Assembly: GCF_019160155.1 (NCBI RefSeq)
Contig: NZ_JAFNIH010000027.1
Span: forward strand, 1-64,000
Origin: Pinisolibacter aquiterrae
GTDB taxonomy: Bacteria > Pseudomonadota > Alphaproteobacteria > Rhizobiales > Ancalomicrobiaceae
DNA: 64,000 nt
Direction: 5' to 3'
Shown here one piece after another: positions 58,030-64,000 of this stretch. Under the pieces are notes generated by a model that saw only the letters and a program-made list of their open reading frames with translations, made no database searches and was not told the DNA's origin. Within the stretch, counting starts at the first letter, position 1, and each line of letters opens with the position of its first letter. Both the position numbers and the translations under genes were made by a program.

Positions 58030-58976
58030 TCGGCGATCTCTCGATCCAAATCACGCAGATGCTGGTGGTGCTGCTGCTGTCGCCGCTGTTGACCGGCTTC
58101 GTCCGGGTGGTCAAGGCGCGGCTGTTGCGGCGGCGCGGGCCGCCGCTCCTCCAGCCCTATCGGGATCTGATCAAGCTCGCCCGCAAGGAGGCGATCGTCG
58201 CCGACGGCGCGTCGTGGCTGTTTCGGGCGGCGCCCTATCTGATCTTCGCGGCGACCTGGGTGGCGGCGGCGCTGGTGCCGACCTTCGCCACCGGCCTCCT
58301 CTTCAGCTGGTCGGCGGATCTGATCGTCATCACGGCGCTGCTCGGCAGCGCGCGCTTCTTCCTGGCGCTCGCCGGGATGGACGTCGGCACCAGTTTCGGC
58401 GGGCTCGGCTCCAGCCGCGAGATGATGTTCGCCACGCTCGCAGAGCCGGCGCTGATCATGATCGTGTTCACGCTGGCGCTGATCGCCGGCTCGACGCAGC
58501 TGTCGACCGTCGCCGGCTTCATGCTGTCGCCGGAGGTGGGGCTGCGGGTGTCGCTCGGCATGGCGCTGATCGGTCTGGTGATCGTGGCGATCGCCGAGAA
58601 CGCGCGCATTCCCGTCGACAATCCGGCGACCCATCTCGAGCTGACCATGGTGCACGAGGCCATGGTGTTGGAATATTCGGGCCGGCATCTGGCGATGATC
58701 GAGCTGTCGTCGCAGCTCAAGCTGCTGCTCTACGTCTCGCTGATCGCCTGCGTGTTCGTGCCGTGGGGGCTGGCGCCGGTCGATGCCGGGTTCTCCGCGC
58801 ATCTCGTCGGCGTCGCGGCCTATGTCGGCAAGCTCGCGGCGGCGGGGATCCTGCTGGCGCTGTTCGAGACGACGGTGGCGAAGATGCGCGTCTTCCGCGT
58901 GCCGGACTTCCTGGGCGTGGCGCTGATGCTGGGGTTGCTCGCCACTCTGCTGCGCTTCGTGTCGCGAGGGCTGTGA
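58020..58976 (+). CDS. Ehr complex NuoH-like membrane subunit (HyfC-like)
   Basis: 318 aa. The family loop ENARIPVDNPATHLELTMVH, followed by EAMVLEYSG, is well kept and is closer to the general NuoH/HyfC pattern than the protein encoded at 10342. ATG 58020 lies inside the end of the B gene, so translation is coupled. Confidence 0.91.
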   Translation: MGLIGDLSIQITQMLVVLLLSPLLTGFVRVVKARLLRRRGPPLLQPYRDLIKLARKEAIVADGASWLFRAAPYLIFAATWVAAALVPTFATGLLFSWSADLIVITALLGSARFFLALAGMDVGTSFGGLGSSREMMFATLAEPALIMIVFTLALIAGSTQLSTVAGFMLSPEVGLRVSLGMALIGLVIVAIAENARIPVDNPATHLELTMVHEAMVLEYSGRHLAMIELSSQLKLLLYVSLIACVFVPWGLAPVDAGFSAHLVGVAAYVGKLAAAGILLALFETTVAKMRVFRVPDFLGVALMLGLLATLLRFVSRGL

Positions 58977-58977
58977 T

Positions 58978-59640
58978 TTGGACAGGCTGAGTTTCGACAT
59001 CGCGCATCTGGTCGCCGGGGGGCTGGTCCTGGTCAGCTTCATGCTGCTCTACCAGGATCGCCTCTTCGCGCTCCTCAACATGTTCGCGCTGCAGGCCGTC
59101 GTGCTGGCGCTGTCGGTCGGCTGGCAGGCCTATGTCCAGGACGCGCCGCATCTCTACATCACCGCGGCGATCACGCTGGCCTTCAAGGCGATCGTGATCC
59201 CGGTCGCGCTGCATCGGATCGTCGCCCGGCTCGGCATTCACCGCGAGGTCGAGACGGTGGTCGCCACCGTGCCGACGATGCTGGCCGGCATCGCGCTGGT
59301 GTCGCTGTCGATGGTGGTGATGCTCAGGGTGACGCAAGGAGCGGACGCGCTGGCGCGCGAGGATCTCGCCTTCGCCCTGTCGGTGGTGCTGCTCGGGCTC
59401 CTGATGATGGTGACCCGGCGCAACGCGGTCAGTCAGGTGGTCGGCTTCATGTCGCTCGAGAACGGGCTGATCCTGGCGGCGACCGGGGCCAAGGGCATGC
59501 CGCTGGTCGTCGAGATCAGCGTCGCCTTCTCGATCCTGATCGCCCTCATCGTCATCGGCATCTTCCTGTTCCGCATCCGCGAACGGTTCGATTCGGTGGA
59601 TCTCCAGGCGCTCGACGAATCCCGAGGGGAGAGCCGATGA
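58978..59640 (+). CDS. Ehr complex HyfE-like membrane subunit
   Basis: 220 aa. TRRNAVSQVVGFMSLENGL matches the HyfE signature. The apparent start is TTG at 58978, one base after the stop of the C gene, with GAGG 7 bases upstream; the first in-frame ATG would lose the first membrane segment. It overlaps the F gene by ATGA. Confidence 0.88.
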   Translation: MDRLSFDIAHLVAGGLVLVSFMLLYQDRLFALLNMFALQAVVLALSVGWQAYVQDAPHLYITAAITLAFKAIVIPVALHRIVARLGIHREVETVVATVPTMLAGIALVSLSMVVMLRVTQGADALAREDLAFALSVVLLGLLMMVTRRNAVSQVVGFMSLENGLILAATGAKGMPLVVEISVAFSILIALIVIGIFLFRIRERFDSVDLQALDESRGESR

Positions 59641-61085
59641 CCGCCCTCATCGAGAACAACGTCTACCTGATCCTGTTCCTGCCGCCGGCGACGGCGGTGG
59701 TGCTGATGATGTTGCCGGGCTATCTGCTCTCGGCGCGGCTCAACATGGCCTCGTCCTTCCTGACCTTCCTGGCGGCGGTGTCGCTGTTCGTGGCGAAGCC
59801 GGCGTCGGGGAACTATCTGCTGGTCGACGATCTCAACATCGTCTTCGTGGTGCTGAACACGTTCGTGGCCTTCACCACCAGCGTCTTCTCCGCCAGCTAC
59901 ATCGCGCACGAGTTGGAGACCGGCCATCTCAGCGAATTGCATCTGCGCTTCTATCACACGCTCTATCAGGTGCTCCTCGGGGCGATGAACCTCGCGCTCG
60001 TCGCCAACAACATCGGTCTGATGTGGGTGGCGATCGAGGTGGCGACGCTGACCACCGTGCTGATGGTCGGCATCTATCGCACCGACCGGGCGCTCGAGGC
60101 GGCGTGGAAATACTTCATCCTCGGCAGCGTCGGCATCGCGCTGGCGCTGTTCGGGACGATCCTGATCTACATGGCGGCGCGGCCGGTGGTCGGCGAGGGG
60201 CTCAACGGCATGGTGTGGACCGTGCTGATCGTCCATGTCGCGAAGTTCGACCCGGCGCTGCTCGATCTCGCCTTCGTGTTCCTGCTGCTCGGCTACGGCA
60301 CCAAGGTGGGTCTGGCGCCCTTGCACGCGTGGCTGCCGGATGCCCATGCCGAGGGTCCGACGCCGATCTCGGCGGTGCTCTCGGGCCTGCTCTTGAACGT
60401 CGCGCTCTACGCGGTCTTGCGGTTCAAGCTGTTGATGGCGGCCAATCCGCTGGCGATGGCGCCGGGGCCGCTGATGGAGACGCTCGGGCTCCTGTCGCTG
60501 GTCTTCGCGGCCTTCATGCTCTACCGGCGGCAGGACATCAAACGGATGTTCGCCTATTCCTCGATCGAGCACATGGGCATCATCACCTTCGCCTTCGGCA
60601 TGGGCGGGCCGCTCGCCAATTTCGCGGGCCTCCTGCACATGACCATGCACAGTCTGACCAAGTCGGCGATCTTCTTCGCCGTCGGCCAGATCGCCCAGGC
60701 CAAGGGCACCCAGAAGATCGACGACATTCGCGGGCTGACGCTCAGCCATCCGGTGCTCGGCTGGGGGCTCGTGCTCGGCGTCGTCGCGATCGCGGGGATG
60801 CCGCCGACGGGCGTCTTCATGAGCGAATTCCTGGTCGCGGGATCGACCATCGCGCGGGCGCCGCTTCTGGCGGTGCCGCTGGTGATCGGGCTTCTGGTGG
60901 CATTCGGGGCGTTGATGTGGCGGTTGCATGGCCTCGCCTTCGGCGAGCCGACCGGATCGACCACGCCGGTCGCCGCGTCGTCGCTGCCGCTCGTGACCCA
61001 TCTCGGACTGGTGCTGCTCGCCGGAATCTGGCTGCCGCCGCCGCTGGTCGCGTGGTTCCAGCACGTGGCGGCGATGCTGCACTGA
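59637..61085 (+). CDS. Ehr complex antiporter-like subunit (HyfF-like)
   Basis: 482 aa. YGTKVGLAPLHAWLPDAHAE keeps the first conserved Lys, but where HyfF of the first cluster has LSAVLLKCAL this protein has LSGLLLNVAL, so the Lys of that helix is Asn. Proton movement through it may differ. Starts by ATGA overlap with the E gene. Confidence 0.9.
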   Translation: MTALIENNVYLILFLPPATAVVLMMLPGYLLSARLNMASSFLTFLAAVSLFVAKPASGNYLLVDDLNIVFVVLNTFVAFTTSVFSASYIAHELETGHLSELHLRFYHTLYQVLLGAMNLALVANNIGLMWVAIEVATLTTVLMVGIYRTDRALEAAWKYFILGSVGIALALFGTILIYMAARPVVGEGLNGMVWTVLIVHVAKFDPALLDLAFVFLLLGYGTKVGLAPLHAWLPDAHAEGPTPISAVLSGLLLNVALYAVLRFKLLMAANPLAMAPGPLMETLGLLSLVFAAFMLYRRQDIKRMFAYSSIEHMGIITFAFGMGGPLANFAGLLHMTMHSLTKSAIFFAVGQIAQAKGTQKIDDIRGLTLSHPVLGWGLVLGVVAIAGMPPTGVFMSEFLVAGSTIARAPLLAVPLVIGLLVAFGALMWRLHGLAFGEPTGSTTPVAASSLPLVTHLGLVLLAGIWLPPPLVAWFQHVAAMLH

Positions 61086-61098
61086 GCACGGAGGCGAC

Positions 61099-62613
61099 AT
61101 GACGAACGCGACCCCGATCCTCGGTGCCTTCCCCGCCGCTCCCGACCACATGCCCTGGCCGCGCCGGGTGGTGGACGAGGCGATCTGGCGCGTCCTCTCG
61201 GCGCGGCTTTCGGCGGGCGAGCTGTCGCTGCTCGGCCTGTGGGGCGATGCCGGCATGGTCCACATGGCCGTTCTCGGCGGCGATCCCGTCGCGGTCACGG
61301 TGGCGAGCCTCGCTTGTCCCGACGGGCATTTCCCCTCGGTCGGCCGCGAGCATCCGCCGGCGATCCGCTTCGAACGCGCGATCCGCGATCTCTTCGGACT
61401 CGAGGCGAGCGACGCGCTCGACCGGCGGCCCTGGCTCGATCACGGCGTGTGGTCGGCGAGGACGCCACTCGGCCGCCCCGGCGCACCGGAGGCGCCGACG
61501 CCTTACGCCTTCCTGACGAGCGTCGGCGAGGGGCTCCATCAGATCCCGGTCGGGCCGGTCCATGCGGGGATCATCGAGCCCGGCCATTTCCGCTTCACGG
61601 CCGCCGGCGAGACCGTGGTGCGGCTCGAGGAGCGGCTCGGCTACACCCACAAGGGCGTCGAGGCCCTGATGGCCGGCGCGCCGATCGACCGCGCGGCGAT
61701 GCTCGCGGCGCGGTGTTCCGGCGACAGCACCGTCGCCTCGTCGATCGCCTTCGCGCGTGCCGTCGAGGCGGCGCTGCGCGTCGCGCCGCCGCCGCGCGCG
61801 GTCTGGCTGCGGGCGCTGGCGGCGGAGCTCGAGCGGGTGGCGAACCACCTCGGCGACATCGGCGCGATCTGCAACGACGCCGCCTTCGCGGTCATGCTCG
61901 CCCATTGCAGCGTCCTGCGCGAGCGGGTGTTGCGGGCGGCGGCGAACTGTTTCGGCCATCGGCTGATGATGGACGCGGTGGCGCCCGGGGGCATGAGCGT
62001 CGATCTCGCGGCGGACGGGCCGAAGCTCCTCCACGAACTCGTCGCGACGATCCGCCGGACCCTGCCGCCCCTGGTCGAGCTCTACGACGACACCGCCTCG
62101 CTCCAGGATCGGACCGTCGGCACCGGCATTCTGAAACCGGAGTTGGCGCGGCAATTCGCCTGCGGCGGCTTCGTCGGACGGGCGTCGGGGCGGTCCTTCG
62201 ACGCGCGCCGCGACCTCGTCTATCCGCCCTACGACCGGCTGCGCTTCGAGGTGCCGGTGCGCCGGGAGGGCGACGTCGACGCACGGGTCCGGGTCCGGAT
62301 CGCGGAGGTCGAGGAGAGCCTGACGATGATCGTGCAGATCCTGGCGGAGATGCCGAGCGGCGCGGTTCTCGCCGATCTGCCGGGCGCCGACGCGCCGGGC
62401 GGCGAGGGGATCGCGGTGGTCGAAGGGTTTCGCGGCGACATTCTCGCCTGGGTGCGGCTGGCGCCGGGGGGCATCGTCGACCGCGCCCACCTGCGTGATC
62501 CGTCCTGGCTGCAATGGCCGCTGCTCGAGGCGGCGATCGAGGGCAACATCGTCGCCGACTTCCCGCTCTGCAACAAATCCTTCAACTGCTCCTATTCCGG
62601 GCACGATCTCTAG
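61099..62613 (+). CDS. Ehr complex large subunit without [NiFe] ligands
   Basis: 504 aa, NuoC/NuoD-like as in HyfG, but the nickel-iron motifs are broken. Where HyfG has VCGICGYAHS, this has RCSGDSTVAS (Cys206, then Asp209 for the second Cys); the C-terminal DPCYSC has become a CSYS end with only Cys497. The chain ends 7 residues later, with no tail for a maturation protease. It therefore cannot hold a normal [NiFe] centre and belongs to the energy-converting hydrogenase-related group. Its chemistry is unknown. Confidence 0.9.
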   Translation: MTNATPILGAFPAAPDHMPWPRRVVDEAIWRVLSARLSAGELSLLGLWGDAGMVHMAVLGGDPVAVTVASLACPDGHFPSVGREHPPAIRFERAIRDLFGLEASDALDRRPWLDHGVWSARTPLGRPGAPEAPTPYAFLTSVGEGLHQIPVGPVHAGIIEPGHFRFTAAGETVVRLEERLGYTHKGVEALMAGAPIDRAAMLAARCSGDSTVASSIAFARAVEAALRVAPPPRAVWLRALAAELERVANHLGDIGAICNDAAFAVMLAHCSVLRERVLRAAANCFGHRLMMDAVAPGGMSVDLAADGPKLLHELVATIRRTLPPLVELYDDTASLQDRTVGTGILKPELARQFACGGFVGRASGRSFDARRDLVYPPYDRLRFEVPVRREGDVDARVRVRIAEVEESLTMIVQILAEMPSGAVLADLPGADAPGGEGIAVVEGFRGDILAWVRLAPGGIVDRAHLRDPSWLQWPLLEAAIEGNIVADFPLCNKSFNCSYSGHDL

Positions 62614-62621
62614 GGCTCGCC

Positions 62622-63146
62622 ATGCGCAAGATTCTGCTCGAAGGCCTGCTGCGGAGGCCGCTGACCGAACCGCCCCCGGCGGCCGCCGACGCCGAGACGG
62701 CGGAACTGTCGCTTCGGCTGAAGCAGGGCATCGACCGGGTGTTCGGCGGCAGTCTGGCGATCCGGCTGGTCGATGCCGGCTCGTGCAACGGCTGCGAACT
62801 GGAAATCCACGCGTTGAACAACCCGTTCTACGATCTGGAGAGGTTCGGGTTGAAGTTCGTGGCCTCGCCGCGCCATGCCGACGTGCTCCTGGTGACCGGG
62901 CCGGTGACGCGGAACATGCGCGAGGCGCTGGAGCGAACCCACGCGGCGACGCCGTCGCCGAAATGGGTCGTGGCGGCGGGGGCCTGCGCCCTCGACGGCG
63001 GGCTCTATGCGGGCGGGCACGCCTGCGTCGGCGGCGTGTCGGAGGTGATCCCGGTCGACCTCCACATTCCCGGCTGCCCGCCGACGCCGACGATGCTGTT
63101 GCGAGGGTTGTTGGCGCTGATGGCGGCCTGCGACGGACGTCGATGA
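62622..63146 (+). CDS. Ehr complex small subunit (NuoB/HyfI-like)
   Basis: 174 aa. The [4Fe-4S] ligands are kept: Cys55 and Cys58 (GSCNGCELE), Cys122 (GAC) and Cys152 (PGCPPTP). So the complex still has an electron route to the former active-site area even though the partner large subunit lacks nickel ligands. It lacks the long C-terminal part of the HyfI encoded at 17298. Last gene of the operon; no HyfH-like ferredoxin is encoded. Confidence 0.9.
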   Translation: MRKILLEGLLRRPLTEPPPAAADAETAELSLRLKQGIDRVFGGSLAIRLVDAGSCNGCELEIHALNNPFYDLERFGLKFVASPRHADVLLVTGPVTRNMREALERTHAATPSPKWVVAAGACALDGGLYAGGHACVGGVSEVIPVDLHIPGCPPTPTMLLRGLLALMAACDGRR

Positions 63147-63157
63147 GACGGGTGGCG

Positions 63158-63430
63158 TCAGGGCTCGGGTTTCGACGGGAGAGCCGCGACGCGCAGGCGC
63201 ACGCCACGACCGTTGCCCTCGCTGCGGGCGTTCTCGCCGATCAGTTCGACGCCGGCGGCCTGCAGGGCCTCGACGACCTTGGTCAGCGTGTCGATGACTC
63301 CGCGCACGTTGCCGTCGCTGGCCTCCATGCGCTGGATGGTCGGAAGGGACACGCCGGAGAGTTCGGCCAATTTCTTCTGGTCGATGCCGACGAGGGCGCG
63401 GGCGGCCCGCATTTGAGCGGCGGTGATCAT
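63158..63430 (-). CDS. XRE-family HTH regulator
   Basis: 90 aa. Helix-turn-helix at residues 8-40 (ARALVGIDQKKLAELSGVSL, then TIQRMEA), followed by a helix with VEALQAAGVELIGEN, typical of small Xre/Cro regulators. It converges on the Ehr operon end (12-base gap) and its own promoter region holds the repeated ATCAA-N2-CTGATGTGTC motif, so self-control and control of Ehr are plausible. Confidence 0.88.
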   Translation of the reverse strand: MITAAQMRAARALVGIDQKKLAELSGVSLPTIQRMEASDGNVRGVIDTLTKVVEALQAAGVELIGENARSEGNGRGVRLRVAALPSKPEP

Positions 63431-63492
63431 GCTGGACTCACTCAGGATGCATCGATATATAAATATATCATATGACTTATGATGTCCAGTAC

Positions 63493-63509
63493 ATCAAACC
63501 TGATGTGTC
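63493..63509. promoter_or_regulatory. second copy of the Ehr-flanking operator motif
   Basis: ATCAAACCTGATGTGTC matches 15 of 17 bases at 55893-55909. Inside it ACATCA-N4-TGATGT (63491-63506) is a perfect inverted repeat. It lies between the divergent xre and spermidine-synthase-like genes; on the xre side, TGGACA and an AT-rich -10 region are close by. Confidence 0.6.
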
Positions 63510-63533
63510 CATGATCATGCCTCGGACCCGCGA

Positions 63534-64000
63534 ATGCGCACCTTGACCCGTATCGAAAGTCGTTTCGGAGAGATTCTCATCATCGAGGATCTCGCCACCG
63601 GCGCCCGGCGATACTACGAGGGCACGGCGTTTCAGAGCCATGCGGCCCCGGATGGGGAGAGTTGCTTCGTCTATGTCCACATCATGTGCGCGCTGCTGCG
63701 CCGCCGCCGCCGGGTGTTGCTGCTCGGGTGCGGCGGCGGATCGCTGGCGACGATGGCGAGCCGGCGCGGCGCCGAGGTCACGCTGGTCGACCACAATCCA
63801 CACAGTTTCGAGGTGGCGCGCGACTATTTCGGCCTGCCGGGGGCGGTGCTCGGCGTCATCGCCGACTATCGGGACTTCCTCGACGGCACGCATGCGCCCT
63901 ATGACGCGATCGGCGTCGACGTCGGCAGCGCCGCCTTCGACTTCCAGAAGGAATTCGACGCCGCGACCTGCGCGGCGATCCGGCAGGCGCTGGCGCCGGA
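63534..64000 (+). CDS. Spermidine-synthase-like protein (partial, runs off window)
   Basis: 155 codons to the window edge, no stop. MRTLTRIESRFGEILIIED, FVYVHIMCALL and VLLLGCGGGSLATMASRRGA with VTLVDHNPHSFEVARDYF are the beta strand, aminopropyl-acceptor and cofactor-binding stretches of the polyamine aminopropyltransferase fold. The acidic residues of true spermidine synthase cannot all be checked. Divergent from xre. Confidence 0.75.
   Translation, partial: MRTLTRIESRFGEILIIEDLATGARRYYEGTAFQSHAAPDGESCFVYVHIMCALLRRRRRVLLLGCGGGSLATMASRRGAEVTLVDHNPHSFEVARDYFGLPGAVLGVIADYRDFLDGTHAPYDAIGVDVGSAAFDFQKEFDAATCAAIRQALAP

Noticed and set aside
55924-63146. Second functional [NiFe] hydrogenase
   Set aside because: Only one Cys of each nickel-binding pair remains and there is no protease-cleaved tail or local protease.

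Overview
The window is GC-rich DNA that reads as a facultatively anaerobic alphaproteobacterium, most likely of the order Hyphomicrobiales (Rhizobiales). Three things in the sequence support this: an initiator tRNA with A29:U41 in place of the first of the three anticodon-stem G:C pairs, a GAAC-N7-GAAC LexA box of the alphaproteobacterial type in front of imuA-imuB-dnaE2, and the gene families present. Genus cannot be decided from the sequence alone.

Region 1 (1-22.0 kb) is a formate hydrogenlyase island. An initiator tRNA with terminator, a BKACE-type enzyme, an SDR remnant and a LysR regulator lead into two divergent blocks. The leftward block is hydN-like ferredoxin, fdhF (Cys140 instead of Sec), hypA and hypC. 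The rightward block is hyfABCDEFGHI, a HycH/HyfJ-type protein, the HycI protease, a formate channel and moaA, closed by a convergent fdhD. Together these would move formate, mature the Mo enzyme and the [NiFe] enzyme, and split formate to CO2 and H2 with a membrane arm of the 12-subunit Hyf type.

Region 2 (22.0-36.0 kb) starts with a decayed stretch (a frameshifted histidine kinase and a possible membrane-protein remnant), then a 9-kb leftward operon: GMC oxidoreductase, class III aminotransferase, Dpp/Opp-type ABC transporter, RpiR-family regulator. A divergent pair encodes an MlrC-like M81 protein and an aldehyde dehydrogenase. Two copies of TGAAACATTCRTTTC lie in the divergent promoter and probably bind the RpiR protein.

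Region 3 (36.2-41.6 kb) is the SOS mutagenesis cassette imuA-imuB-dnaE2 under a perfect LexA box.

Region 4 (41.6-48.5 kb) is a toluene-4-monooxygenase-like six-gene di-iron monooxygenase operon (A-F) with a well-spaced -24/-12 promoter and its own XylR/DmpR-type sigma-54 activator. No downstream hydrocarbon-degradation gene is near it, so its substrate is open.

Region 5 (48.5-55.7 kb) is an IclR-headed tripartite tricarboxylate transporter operon with two different TctC binding proteins and a DapA-family lyase, plus a divergent ribokinase-like gene.

Region 6 (55.8-64.0 kb) is a second, structurally different group-4-hydrogenase-like operon (B, C, E, F, G, I). Its large subunit has lost half of each [NiFe]-binding Cys pair and has no C-terminal tail, so it is an energy-converting hydrogenase-related (Ehr) complex, not a hydrogenase. 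A 17-bp sequence, 15/17 identical, flanks it on both sides, and a small XRE regulator sits next to the right copy, with a truncated spermidine-synthase-like gene at the window edge.
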